The position numbers and the translations under genes are program-made. A stretch of DNA of 64,000 nt. It comes from Haemonchus contortus. Taxonomy: Eukaryota > Nematoda > Chromadorea > Rhabditida > Trichostrongylidae. Under the pieces are notes generated by a model that saw only the letters and a list, made by a program, of their open reading frames with translations, had not been told where the DNA came from and did no database searches. Each line of letters starts with the position of its first letter. Positions within the stretch are counted from its first letter, which is position 1. Below are positions 45,210-56,905 of this stretch, one piece after another. The stretch spans positions 38,356,468 through 38,420,467 of the forward strand of contig LS997563.1 of assembly GCA_000469685.2 (NCBI GenBank), given 5' to 3'.

Positions 45210-45515
45210 GGGCGGAGGTGGTGTAGTGGCAAGTGGCGCACTATATCACACGCACGGTCAGGGGTTCGAATCCCGGATCGATGCCCGCCTAGGCCAACCA
45301 AACCTTCCATCCCTCCGGGGTCGGTGAATTGGTACCAGACTCGTCTGGGAGGATAAAAGCACTGACTTGTACATTGGCTGGCCACCGCAACTCTTTGTAT
45401 AGGCCACATACGCACTCATTACGCCACTACGATTCTGAATGGGAGTCGAGTGCGGGGGCGCATCCCTCAGACGGGATTGATTGGGGCCAAAAACTTTATC
45501 CTTTATTTTATCCTT
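45210..45515 (+). mobile_element. tRNA-derived SINE, best copy with target duplication
   Basis: 306 bp. The head starts 'gggcggaggtggtgtagtgg', with the A box at 45219-45236 and an exact B box, ggttcgaatcc, at 45263-45273. The body follows ('gactcgtctgggaggataaa', 'ttgtacattggctggccacc'). The tail is 'aaaactttatcctttatttt'. It is flanked by 'taagtacgatatc' (45197-45209) and 'taagtaagatatc' (45516-45528), a 13-bp target duplication with one mismatch. This supports movement by LINE-encoded machinery. The polymerase III promoter boxes are intact. Confidence 0.95.
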
Positions 45516-45738
45516 TAAGTAAGATATCCTAACCCCATATCCATGCTTCATATCATGTAGACCATGGGTGTACTGGGCAGTTCCGAACCACCCCTTATCG
45601 CGCCGCGATTCTTGACTAGTTGTCTCGCTGCATACCGCTTGGAACCATTAACCTTTACCGCTTGATACGTTTGAGCTTCACAGGTGAATGCTTATGCTGC
45701 GTGTTGTCTCTTTTCATATTTCTCTGTGCGAGGAGACT

Positions 45739-47335
45739 ATTCGGACCTAATGACTCAGCTTGGTAAGGCAATCATTCCCATACACGAAATCCCCTCCCAC
45801 TTCTCTTAGGGGGAATGTTTTTCTTCTGAATAAAGTATTACTCCAACGAACTTCTATCTACATTGTCCTCTACACAAGTGAGATTTGGGAGATCCCAGAA
45901 GAACAGACAAAAACCGTCTCACGTAGGTCGCATCTGACAGAGATATGTTCTATGATCTATCTCAAAGGATGCATTCCAGTCAGGATCGGAAACTTGATTC
46001 GCTGTATCACAGAGTCCACAGTTTTCGAAATCTGTTCGATGTACTTTGACCGAACAGGATGAAAGATAAGCACATCTTTCAAATGAAATTGTGACCTTGG
46101 TTCTTTTTATGAACACGCACCCTTTTTTCTCCCATATAGCGGGAGTTTCGACGTGCGTACTCTAAAGCGATCGGTTCACACGACGGTTCGAAAATTTTGG
46201 AAAGAAAAATCCCGAAAGAAATCGTAAACATATCACATCAAAGGGCAGGAAACGAACAAAATAGTAGAGTAGTTTTACGACGTGAATTTAGTATAACAAT
46301 GGAAATGAATGAGAATCGGAAGGAGTAAGTAGCCCGTCTGGTTACAATAACTGCCTAAAGGAGAGTTTCTAACACCTTTCTTCCAACGGTGAAATACAGT
46401 TGAGTCTTTTGTAAAATGATTGGTTCTCTGTGAGCTAGACACATCCATTTTCTACTAAAGGCATTAAAAGCTCGTTGGATGTTGTAAATCGTCTTGAATC
46501 ACCTTCAGGCTTCTGAAGACTATGATTATAAGAGCCTCGAACGGCAGAAGAATATTAACAACTGTCTACTGTTTCGCTATTTTATTTACTCAATTTATTA
46601 AGTAGTGCGAAAGGAATCCGCCGGAAGTTTCGCAGTTTCAATCTCACGGAGGCTCCCAACATTCTCTGGAAACTTCTACGGGATTTCCATATAGGTAAAT
46701 TACCCAGGCGTATTCGCATAATACATATAACAGCCTACTCCTTCCCCTCCTTGTCTATTCATTCCTTAAATGACCGAATTGTCTTCCATATTTGGCTCGT
46801 ACTCCTTTGCGACATCCGATCTGAAGCCCATCAAAACTTGGGTCAAGCATCAGACCTTGCAAGCCCCTTCTAAGCGGTTCTGTACACCATTCGTTTCATC
46901 CCTTCACAGTCTGCAACGAAAAGGTCGAAGACGGACCATGTCTGACCAACCAGTTGCTAATGTTTCTGATTCGATATGCACATATAAGTGACCAGTGTCC
47001 TCTTGTAGGGTTGCTATGGGAGGTTCTAGAAAGTACGAAGATAAATCTGAACTAGGGTGAAATCCCCGGAAGATAATTTCCGCATGTTTTTGAGCCATTC
47101 GTTTGAAAAAGGTAAGCATGACTTCCCCGTGCCTGAAACTGGCGTTGATAAATTAGTAAAGGGACATGCGCATGTCTTGTCAACATTTCCTCGAAAATTC
47201 CCACGCCCAAGAATTTCTTCGCCTATATTTGATAGACAGAATTCCCATATCAGTTCGGCGAATGCTTCGTACTCCATTCACATCATTTTTAAATGAATTC
47301 GCTCTCCCAGTTCGCCCTCCTATTGTGGAGAAGCG
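45739..47335. repeat. Tandem duplication, first unit (about 1.6 kb)
   Basis: Aligns in order with 47336-48890. Examples are 'attcggacctaa' at 45739 and 47336, 'gattcgctgtatcacagag' at about 45997 and 47591, 'gtttgaaaaagg' before a purine tract, and 'cagttcggcgaatgcttc' at about 47251 and 48815. The offset is about 1,597 bp. Divergence is high, so the duplication is old. Small minus-strand frames beginning MEYEAFAELIWE occur at the same place in both units (47026-47277 and 48657-48842). Confidence 0.85.
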
Positions 47336-48890
47336 ATTCGGACCTAACGACCTAGCTTGGTAGCGCAACCACTCCCATACATGTAACCTCTCTGTTCTAT
47401 CTCAAAGGAAATCTTTTTCTGTTGAATAATGTATTACACCGCCCGACTTTTCTCTACACTGTCCTCTATACAAGTGAGATATTAGAGGTCCCAGACGAAC
47501 ATACGAAAACCGTCCCATGTGAGACGCATCTGACAAAGTTATGCTCCATGATTTACAGCAAGTTATGCATTTCACTAAGGATCGGAAGCGTGATTCGCTG
47601 TATCACAGAGCCCACAGTTTTTGAAGTCTGTTGATTGTACTTTGACCGAATAGGATGAGAGATAAGCACATATTTCAAACTGAACCGTGACCTTAATTTT
47701 GTCATCTTGAATCGCATTCAGGCTTCTGAGGACGACAATGATGTCGAAACGTTGGACCGATGACTCCATAAGTAGTTCCACCTGAGAGCCTCGGATGGCA
47801 GAAGATTACTAGTAATTGTCTATTGATTTGCTGTCTTATTTACTGTATTTATCAAGTAGTACGAAAAGTGTCCACCAGATTGTTTGCAGTAGTGCAGATT
47901 TCTCCCAGAAATTTCTGGAGGCTTCCATGGGATTTCTTATCGGGATGCCACCCACGCACATACGCTCAACATACCCGGCTACCTCGTCCTTACCTATCTG
48001 ATCACATAAGTTCCAGCATGTCTATCCACATTCAGCATGCACTTCTTTACAAATTCAAATCCGGCCCTCCCTTTCCCCTGAAGCCCTTGGAAATCTGCGT
48101 CAAAAATTTGGTCTCGAAACCCTTTTAATCGGTCCTGTGCACACCTCACCCCAACCCTTCAACCCAGTCTGAAACAAAAAGGTCAAAGAAGGACCATGTC
48201 TGGTCAACCGGTTGCTATATCATCAAATTTCCTGATTCAATATGCACATACAAAGTGAGTAGCGTCCTTTGGTAGAGGTTTTGGAGGTTCTAGAAAGTAC
48301 ATGGATTAATCTGGACTAGTGTGGGATTCCCGACAGATAATTTAATAATTAAGAGCTCTTGAGAAAAATTATTGTTTTTGCGCCATTCAATTAAAAAAGT
48401 AAGTTCTTACTGAAATGGGAAGCTCTTATGCCTCAGGTCAGGAAAAATTGGGGCATTCATGAACAAAAAGTTCAAAAATGATTCATAATGAGCGGTCCAC
48501 TCAACAAACGAAGTAGGTAATCTAGCCGGTTATACCACTTGGCAATATTACCCATGTTAGCCAACGAACGAGTTGGAACAAAATTACCCAAGTTGAACAA
48601 AAACCAAGGAAACTGGTGAAGCTTCCCCTCCTCCTGACTCGAAAATAGCCTTGGTTTTAGCCATGGTTTCTGAAAATGACCGTGACTTTCCCCTGCCTGT
48701 AACTGGCGTTGATAAATGAGGAAAGGCTGGCATGCGAATGTCTCGTCAATGTTTCCTTGGAAATTCCCACACGCGAGAATTTCTTCGCTTCTATGTGGTA
48801 GGCAGATTCCCATATCAGTTCGGCGAATGCTTCATATTCCATTCACATCATTTTTTAATGAGTTCGCCCTCATAGACGCAATCCAGCGTA
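47336..48890. repeat. Tandem duplication, second unit
   Basis: Partner of 45739-47335, with its own small insertions and deletions (for example an extra block around 48340-48660). It contains a hammerhead-type core sequence at 47726-47751. Confidence 0.85.
47726..47751 (+). other. Hammerhead-type core motif (Penelope-like), weak
   Basis: The order CTGAGGA, a short stem cGAC/GTC with a 6-base loop, then GAAACG, matches the CUGANGA-stem-GAAA core that recurs in Penelope-like retroelements. The expected NUH cleavage triplet after the next short stem reads GAC here, so activity is doubtful. The matching place in the first unit (about 46513) is decayed. Confidence 0.3.
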
Positions 48891-49174
48891 ATAAATGAAA
48901 AAAATGGGTGAGTGCGAGATGTGCTTCCCATGAACTCAAGAGTTCTCGAGCTAATCGATCGTAGTATTTTCAGCATTTTCAGAATACGTACTGAATCAGG
49001 GTCCTTTAATCCTCCCGAGAAGGAATAATCTGGGGAAGCATCTCGTTCATTATAGCTCAAGGGGGGGGGGGGTGAAATTTAACCCACTGCGAGGATACCG
49101 AATTTTTCACATTAGTTTACTTAGAAGTCGGTTGTGAAAGGGTAAAAAGATAAAAGATAAAGTCAATATTCCGG
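48891..49174. other. No gene; poly-G run
   Basis: A run of 12 G lies at 49061-49072. Nothing else is supported. Confidence 0.5.
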
Positions 49175-49455
49175 CGCAATCAATCTCGCCCTTGGGATGA
49201 CCTATCCACCCCCTCCCCCCCCCTCCCACATTGGACTTCCATTCAGAATCGTCGTGGCGTTTTGAATGCATATGTGGCGTAGGCAAAGCTTGCGGTGGCG
49301 AACCGAAGTACAGGACAGCCCTTTAAATTACCCAGACGAGTCAGATACCAGTTGAGCGACCCTGGAGTGACGGAAGACTTGGTTGGTATAAACAAGTGCC
49401 GATCCGAGATTTAATCCCAGGACCTTGAACGAGTGCATCCTGTCGCCACCATTGG
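49175..49455 (-). mobile_element. tRNA-derived SINE, diverged
   Basis: Reverse orientation: 'ggacttccattcagaatcgt', 'agcttgcggtggcgaaccga', 'ccgatccgagatttaatccc'. A C-rich run (49201-49228) is inserted at the 3' end of the element. Confidence 0.75.
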
Positions 49456-51330
49456 AACGCCATACTCTTCAACAAAAGTAGCTTGCAGAGCAATCTCGGG
49501 TATCAGTGTGAAAATAGAATATCACGGAAATCATTGAAGAAATGGGATTTTCGAGGCGGCAAGCCCAAGGGTGACTTTTTTTTGGTGACCTGGCCAATAC
49601 AACAAACTACGGAAATTAGGTCTCGTGGATATGAACATTTCTATTTTTATGGATTAATCTTTGGCCAGCATAATACATTGAGTTGAGGGTGAGCTCAAAT
49701 GGTCAGTGCAACCGCTGAAGAGGAGCTTCGGACAATGAATGTCATCCCACTCATGCCCCACCCCTCCCGCCTTCAAAGAGATTCGGGTAATGAGGCGTGA
49801 AAGGGAATAGCTATATTTCTGGACTTTCACGGAAAATTACCTCAATAATCCGCGAATAAATCAAAATGACGGGAACAAATTGCATTCCAGGGACAGGAAA
49901 AGAATTTAATTGAATATCCCGAAAATGAAGATTTGGGTTTTTCAGAGTGGCCCTTAAACGCACAGTTCCCCTAACTGTTAATACTGGGGGGACAGATTCT
50001 GTGAAATGTTCCGAAGTATTAGAGCTTCAGACTTTTTTTTGAACCCATCAAGAGACTTGGCTTGCATGGTTGCTGCCGATTGTGATAGAGGGAACCGGTT
50101 GAAGCGCAAAGGCGGTTTCGTGACGACTAAGGATTTTGGCTTAATTTACAGTCCTTAATACCTTTTTTGTCAGTCAATTGACAAGCCACCCGAATGAGAT
50201 GTTTGCGTGCGAAACGCACTTCAGGATCAAAGGAATTGGGTTCCCTTAACGGGCTGGGCCCACTTGAATTACTGTACAGGCATGCCTAATTGTAGGTCCC
50301 AATGTATATTTCCAAGCTGCATCCCTTTTTGCAGCTCTGGATTTGATCAGCTGGCCTGGAACCTAAAGAAAGAGTCTCATCTGATGGGTAGAAGTAGACT
50401 AGAATGCAGATTCCTGAACTGCATCGGAATACCCGCCGAAATCGACAGCTAAGAAGGGTGCATGGCGAATCTCATGAGTTCGTCAACTAACCCCTACTTT
50501 CCGTCGTATTCTAGAGATTTCTGGCAAGTTTACTTTTTATCTACTCCCTAGCTTCTCCGAAGATATCACCGGAAGGAGGATTCTTTCAAAAGGAGATAGA
50601 AGGATAGTAACTTCTCAATATCCAGATCAATATAGTTCCTGTGAAATTCGGTATCCTTATATCTTCGATCGATTTTTTCATCGATTGGACTTTTAGCAGA
50701 GATCCCTTTCCCTTCAAGTTGACGGAATAAGCAGATAATCAGATAAAAAAATCGAAACTAGCAAAGTAGAACATCAGATAAAAATAATAAAAATCCTGAT
50801 ATCCACTAAATAAAAATCTATCTGATAATTGGGGTAGAAAATTGGGAGCCTAACCGGTTCAGAAAGAAGAAAAGAAATCAACTCGAATTCAAGGGTTTTG
50901 AGACAGAAGTTTCAGATGTTTGATCGCCTCAGAGAGTGATGGGTGGGGACCCAGATGAACTGCGTCGAAGACGAAAAATCGTGATCATGTCTCAGTGTAG
51001 CCCAAAGACTATGAAAACTTTAAAATATTCAGCACTAAATCATTTTCCGATTAGGAGAAGAGATCAGAGCGTTAGGTAGCACAAAAGAATTGGCTGTGGG
51101 ATCGAAAAACGGGTATACGTCGAAGACAGATTGGAAACAATTTCCACCAAAAACTTCTTTAATTGGGCGATCAGCTACAAAATAGAGGAACATTTCCAAC
51201 AACGTTCACAAATTTTGGTCACATGAGATAGGATGGGCAGAATAGGTATTTGTTGAATACCCTGCCCAATCCACTAAAAAGAGCACCGATCGCTTAGGCT
51301 TTCTACATAAACAACTTCAAAATCCATTAC
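49456..51330. other. No gene called
   Basis: A plus frame at 50207-50452 (81 codons, several Cys) has no splice sites or known domain. Otherwise nothing is supported. Confidence 0.35.
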
Positions 51331-51563
51331 CTCCGAGGTGGAATGTCTAGCTGAAAGGTTTGCACTTGTAGCTCCAACTCCGCTGCTTCTTGAAACCACT
51401 CAGGGACTTCCGCATCTTCACGGATCGGTCCTCATGAATGGAGACCTTTGGACTCCTATGAATCAAAGCGTAGAATTAGTGGAATCAGAAGATTCAGAGG
51501 TGTTTGGGGAAAACTGAGCTGGAGCAATGCCCTTACTTTCTAGTAATGAGCTGTACTTTGCCA
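51331..51563 (-). CDS. Possible pair of small exons, unidentified gene
   Basis: Exons 51537-51563 (acceptor 'agtgtttcag', donor 'gtaaggg') and 51331-51350 (acceptor 'gcaaacctttcag', donor 'gtaatgg') join in phase to read AKYSSLLETRHSTSE. Both acceptors are good. The pair is short and isolated. Confidence 0.3.
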
Positions 51564-51894
51564 CTGAAACACTCCCAGAGACGAGCCGTGGACGTCCAAC
51601 TCGTTTGTTCCTCATGTCTCACAGGCTCCGCCCTCCAACAAACCACGCCCAGTCCGATCAAGGCGAAGCGTACGTCAATGACCCCCCGTTATCATATAGT
51701 ATCGATGCGGACATAAATGTGAACTAAAAGCACATTTCTGTTTTTCTATTTATATTGTTTTGAATATTCTTTAATAATATGGAACAAATAGTTCATAACG
51801 AGTATAAAAGACCAATAAATAAACAAGTAAATAAGTAGGCTTTGTTGCGATTGAAGATAATCTGATAAATAAATATGAAAGATGGACCTCTTGG

Positions 51895-52215
51895 TGAAAA
51901 TGTAGTTGGGGGGTGCCAGCCACTTTTGTGCTCTGCGTCTCTGACACCGGCGGCAGATTGCATAGAGACGGCAGAGATGGATTCCTCCACTTCTAGAAGT
52001 TAGGGAAGGAGCTCCGGGGTGGGAGAGATGATTATCTCGTGCAAAAAGCTGGGATGGAGTAAGAATTGAACATCCAATTGGTTCACCCACCCCGGAGCTC
52101 CTTCCCTAACTTTTAGAAGGGGAGGAGCTCCGGGGTGGGTAAGATGATTAGATAGCGTAAAAAATGAAGAGACGCAGTGCACAAAAGGGCGCTGGCACCC
52201 CCCAACTACATTTTC
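51895..52215. mobile_element. Probable foldback element
   Basis: The left end 'gaaaatgtagttggggggtg' (51897) matches the right end 'caccccccaactacattttc' (52196-52215) read on the other strand, over about 45 bp with 'ccagc...cttttgtgc...tgcgtctc' in between. The inner inverted copies of 'ggagctccggggtgg' add a second stem. No target duplication is evident. Confidence 0.7.
52000..52160. repeat. Local repeat of 'agctccggggtgggagagatgat'
   Basis: The block 'ggagctccggggtgggagag' at 52009-52028 recurs as 'ggagctccggggtgggtaag' at 52124-52143, with a reverse copy 'cacccaccccggagctcctt' at 52084-52103. Outside these, 'ggcagcgccc/ggtgccagcc' type ends at 51911 and 52190 ('gccagcc', 'ggcaccccccaactacattt') are inverted, so the block 51895-52215 may be a foldback element. 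Confidence 0.6.
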
Positions 52216-52234
52216 ACCGGACCTCTTAGATGTC

Positions 52235-52385
52235 CTTGAAGAAAGTAAAGAATGAAGGACGAAGAAAAGAAACGTCTGATCCCAGCGGGTCGACTGAGAG
52301 AGGAGAGCGTGGTAGGCCTATGCGGGTATCGATCTGGGATTCGATCACCTTTTCATGCTCGTGGTGGGATCCATCTGGCACCAGC
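52235..52385 (-). mobile_element. tRNA-derived SINE with internal deletion
   Basis: Reverse orientation: tail complement 'aatgaaggacgaag' is joined to 'ggtaggcctatgcgggtatc' and B-box complement 'gggattcgatcac', so about 150-200 bp of the body is missing. Confidence 0.7.
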
Positions 52386-54210
52386 CCACTTTGTTCCTTG
52401 CACAAGGGATATCGAGAACAATCTCTAAGACCAGAAACACTTTGTGACTTGATTCCCATAATGGTCATTTACCTGACAGTAACGATTTTCACAGCTCAAA
52501 TTCGACAAACGTGAAGGGTTCCGATGGCCGAACTTGTTCTGAAAGTCACACCCATTGTAGCGGGTTATTGGCTAGTGATCAGGTACGGTAGGTATTGGGA
52601 ATAAAAAGGATTCTGACATCGTGATGATTCAGTTTCTTCCCAGTATTCTTCTGAAATCGACTATGGCACGTTCCACATTCTTCCCAGATGGTATCAGACG
52701 CTTTTGAGTGATAGCATAACTACTACCATCATTTTTCCCCGAGCAAATTACCTGAGTATACATAACCTTTAGCGGGAACCGTCATCAGATACTAGCCGTT
52801 AGAACTAAAAACAATTTCATTGAAATTCTAGGTCTTATCTAGTGAAAAATGGCTTCAATATGGTTTTTTCCAATTTTGACCATCCCATAACGACCATCTT
52901 TTCGATAAAATATATTCACAACATTTCCAGGAACATTTATTTCTTGATTAATCCACACCATTTATTTCGTTTGTCAGCATATTCATCAGACATCGCCTCG
53001 ATTAAACTCGTTAGTCTGTACTGCTCCTAAGGAAACATCCTTGAAAAGGCTGAAAAAGTATCGGGTTGGGGATTGCACCCCGTTTTGAGTTGTCACGGAC
53101 TGTTTAGCTCTGGTCAGGTTACCTAACCATGGAATGGATTCGCAGTCGTGCTTTCGCTCCCTGGACTGGGCATAACTCGGTGTTCACATTTCCGGTGCTA
53201 TTTTGGGCTATTTTCCGCCTATTCGACGTTTCCTCGCCTGAAAAAGGTTTACTGTTGAAAGTTTGCCAAAAAAAAAAAACATGGGGTCAGGAGGTTGGGT
53301 GCGAGTAGCAATTTGTTAGCTCTGTCAAGTCGGGGTATCAGTCGGTTCCTCGGAGAAATCGGATTCTGTTTGAGTTAACCCATAATCTTGGGTTAGGGCC
53401 TATGGGCACAAGAATTGTCAAAGATTGAAATGACTTGACCAAATTCATTAAATTCTGCCTCCCTTCGTGAGTTATTGCGTAGTCCATTCAAAAATCTGAA
53501 TACTATACCGATCCGATTGTAGAATATGAGTTAAATGGAATTCTCATTCTTTCTCATTCTCATTCAAGAAGAGAATTTCGTTCCCTAATAAACGACCAAC
53601 TCTTCTTCCATCTAGACTTAAGGATATATTTAATTGTAAGTACAAGGTGCAATAGAAACCAGAAAAACCAGGAACCTAGGGTGAAAAAATTAGATCAGGC
53701 AGGTAAAGTACCGAGGTAGCATAGGAAGCGATGCAGCCTCAAAATAAGTTGACTGTATTCAATCAGGTCATTAGCCTGAGAGCTATGGGTGTGGTCATTA
53801 AGTGATTCTTAGCATTTTTTACTTTTTTTTACTGCTGCCTGTTTTATAAAGAAATCGCCATGCATAATTTACTGCCTCCCGCAGCCATACTGCACTTTGC
53901 CCTGACGTTCACGTATAGCATACTCAAAAAATGCCGCACCCCCACTCGCACGTACAGGGCAACCGAAAAGATACCTAAATGAAAAAAGTGCTCCCTGCAG
54001 TATTTGCGTGAAAGAGGTCCTCAAATTTGATTAATTTTTCATTTATTTATTTGTTTATTCAATTATTTACCATTACTAACCTACGAAAACTTAATTTCTA
54101 CTATTCATCTATTTACGACGCTCCTAACCGTTTGACTGTAAACTCAAACAAAACAACAACAAAAATCGACCATATACAGGGTGAAGGTTCCAATAAAGCA
54201 TACGACAACT
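52386..54210. other. No gene called
   Basis: Short frames only (52842-53030, AT-rich). The stretch 53041-53090 reads as non-coding repeat-like sequence. Nothing is supported. Confidence 0.35.
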
Positions 54211-54211
54211 T

Positions 54212-54467
54212 GGGTAGACGGGCATTAGGAACGATTTTGGGTGATCGATTCGCCGCACGCGGCTGTCGCGGACCACTCATTCGCCGTTATTGCACTCAAG
54301 CGCTCTTCATACAGCTCATTCGATATGCTATCATTATTTTATGCATAATTCTACTATAAGTACTTTTGTTCTTGAATTTCTCACCTACTGCTGCATCCTG
54401 CTACATTCCTTCGCGCGCGACGTCCCTCTTACAGCGACGCGACAATTTCGTCTACTGCACCACACCC
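54212..54467 (+). mobile_element. Related copy of the 258-bp MITE
   Basis: Matches 33732-33989 end to end (for example 'ggttagacgggcattaggaa' type start, 'tattttatgcataattctac' in the middle, 'ccttcgcgcgcgac' near the end). No clear target duplication remains. Plus frames across it (54027-54359, 54290-54652) are repeat-derived. Confidence 0.82.
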
Positions 54468-54919
54468 GGAAACTCGTCCACCATTTGCTTCTTTTCACCT
54501 CAGGCTCCATCTTTATGTCCCCATTGTCCGCCTGGCTTTGGCATTTTTTTGACAGCTTTTTCTCCCTGAATGTCATTCAAAATTGTCATCCCGATTGTAC
54601 GGAACCGTTTCCTCCCATTACAGTACTATTCCTATCCCTGTTCCTACTTTAAAAGTAATCCACTTGAAATTTCTCATTTATGTAAGGACTCCATTGCCGA
54701 TCCTCCGGTGTGTTCAGGTGATTTTTCATGGGGTTTTCATATGATTGCACTTAATCAATCCTACTTCAAACTAGTTCTCGAAGTTAAGATAACAGTGACT
54801 GATTAGCCGGGTAACCAGTTTTTTTTAAATTATGCCCTATAGTATAAATGAACTTTTTTCGGTAAGGCACTACATATGACTGAACGACCTAATTCAATCA
54901 CACTTTTAAAATCACTCAC

Positions 54920-55265
54920 CAGTGTTTGTGTAAAAGACATTGCCCTATATAAATGATGATTGCCATTACTACCAACCACTGTACTCTGCCCTAGAACTAA
55001 TGGCATCGCTGCATATAAATTTCGTCTCACTTTGTGTCTAGACAGTTTCGTCACGTCTACGTTTTGTTCTTTGCCATTTCTCTTTCTCTGCTGATGACAG
55101 TTCCGCACCGAAGTCCAGAGATTCTCCCTATCAGTCCAGTTCTCCTTGGATACAGTACGCCTCTTCCTTGGGGCCTCTTGGTGCCTCTTCTTTCCTTCTT
55201 TCCTTCCTAAACGATTTCCTGTTGGGTTAAGGTATTTGAGATATCGAGAATGATTCAATTTAAAT
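54920..55265 (-). CDS. Possible exon, basic protein, unidentified
   Basis: 346 bases: one base plus 115 open codons, ending phase 0 at donor 'gtgagtgatttt'. An acceptor-like 'aaataacag' lies at the 5' end. The peptide is rich in Lys and Arg (GRKEGKKRHQEAPRKRR) and ends 'LYRAMSFTQTL'. It may be nuclear or nucleic-acid binding, but no family is recognised. Confidence 0.4.
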
Positions 55266-55306
55266 CTGTTATTTATTCTTCTCTACCATGGATTTGGAAG
55301 TATGAA

Positions 55307-55576
55307 AGTCTGTTACACCTTGCACCTTGACATTGAATTTCACACCCTGTAGGGCTGGCTTCTGGCCCTCAAATCACTTGGTGAGGTGAGAAACCAATGA
55401 AACTGCCAGTTATCACCGATCGTTGAAGTTGTTTTCCTTGTTGAGCGTCTTATAGGTATATCACCAAACCTATGGGATCATCCATTACACTATCCCACCA
55501 TGAATTATTACGCCTCAGAAAAGTCTGGAATTATTATATCTCAGAAACAGTCTGTTACACCTTGCACCTTGACATT
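55307..55576. repeat. Short direct repeat pair
   Basis: A 28-base block beginning 'agtctgttacaccttgcacc' occurs at 55307-55334 and 55549-55576, 242 bp apart, with weaker similarity around it. Confidence 0.85.
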
Positions 55577-55876
55577 TTTGAGCATATTTGTTGTCTACAT
55601 TACAGTTTTACTGCCATCTGGTCGTTGGCAGGTTGCTGCACAATTGGTACCTAGTGACTTTAATCCGCTAACCAGAGTTTTTAGGTATCATACTTTACAC
55701 GATCCAGTCCTTTACTAAGGCTAAGAGGTTTCTTTATGAGACTCCTACCAAACATTCGTTCACTTCTGTACTCAAACTCATTATTTCTAACATTCCCCGC
55801 TTTCGCTTGGAATTCCCAATCTGTTCGTGATTCTAATGTTACTCGAATACTATGGTAAGAGCCACACCTTATTTAG

Positions 55877-55938
55877 TTATCTGTCGTCGTTGATGAGCCT
55901 CTGGTGATGATTACTGTGACTGATTCTACGACGAACAG
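55877..55938 (+). CDS. Possible small exon, strand ambiguous
   Basis: Between acceptor 'acaccttatttag' and donor 'gtaaaaaagg', 20 codons read LSVVVDEPLVMITVTDSTTN. Just upstream (55735-55853) the same strand reads MRLLPNIRSLLYSNSLFLTF with donor 'gtaagagcc', but only 22 bases separate them, too short for an intron. A minus-strand frame starting MSSYGSKIMETPEKSERCEY (down to 55873) overlaps and is equally plausible. Confidence 0.25.
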
Positions 55939-56727
55939 GTAAAAAAGGATATCATCGAGATATTTCCAAGGAACTACCTTCAGTTCTTCAACTTCAGATA
56001 AAGAGTATTCACAGCGTTCCGATTTCTCAGGCGTTTCCATGATTTTGCTCCCATAAGAGCTCATCGAAATTCACATTGTTCCCTTCACGAGATTTCACAC
56101 CGGACAATCAGTAGGTGAACGGCTTTCTATAATACATATTTTGCCCATCTCGTAAAAGAAACTTAGCGGAAACTTTTGGCAACCTGGCCTTGAGGATATC
56201 TGGAATGAACTAGTGCGATGGTGTCTAAGAACTAGAGATTGAGAGCTTAATATGTTGTGAGTAGAAGCTCTCAGAACCCTCTCTCCAGAATGGCAGATGC
56301 ATGCCCTCGAGATTCCAGATTAGCAAGTACTTATAGGTATCTGTTCACGCAGGTATGTCACATCATTCACCTCAATTTTGCAGACCTCAGAATGAACCCC
56401 ACCCCGTTTGTTCCATCTTCCCTACACCGTCATCGTTCTCCCCATGGTTCAAAGTACCACGTAGTCAAAGTCTATAGATACGTGTTGTCTTAAGTGACTC
56501 TTTAGAAATTCCAGAGCGACTGTGATTTGTGATTTTGAATGTCCTAGAATGAACGCTTTGGCGAACGGGAAATTGATGAACTATTTGTGGAACAGCCATA
56601 TGTCCCTTTTGTGGTTTGTCCTGGAAAATTTTCATAGGTGTGACCCTAGGTAGTTCCGCGAGTTCCCTTGAAAAATAAACCAAATAAAGGGTGAAATTGA
56701 TCAATCTTGCTCGAAGAATGGTAGGGG

Positions 56728-56905
56728 CCATGGCATTCGACTTCGATCAGGATTGCAGTGGAGTTTTGAGTGGGTATGTAGCCTATACCGTGAGTTGCTG
56801 TGGGCGATCTAAGTCTAGCACCAGTTAACCGATCCCAGACGGATGAAATGTTTGGTGGGCTGGGCGAGAATCGATCTGGAATTTGAATCCGGATACTACT
56901 TCGAA
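56728..56905 (-). mobile_element. tRNA-derived SINE fragment
   Basis: Reverse orientation: 'ggcattcgacttcgatcagg', 'gggtatgtagcctataccgt', 'cgatctggaatttgaatccg'. The middle block with 'ttttatcctccc' is missing. Confidence 0.7.

Noticed and set aside
45240..45275. Possible functional tRNA gene around the exact B box
   Set aside because: The head lacks a complete cloverleaf and is followed by a 200-bp SINE body and tail, with many diverged copies nearby.
45065..45551. Several frames of 60-116 codons on both strands
   Set aside because: They all lie inside a tRNA-derived SINE and recur wherever the SINE does (e.g. 35032-35373, 38827-39141), so they are not genes.
54027..54652. 110- and 120-codon frames on the plus strand
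   Set aside because: They run across a copy of the 258-bp MITE and share its sequence with the copy at 33732-33989.
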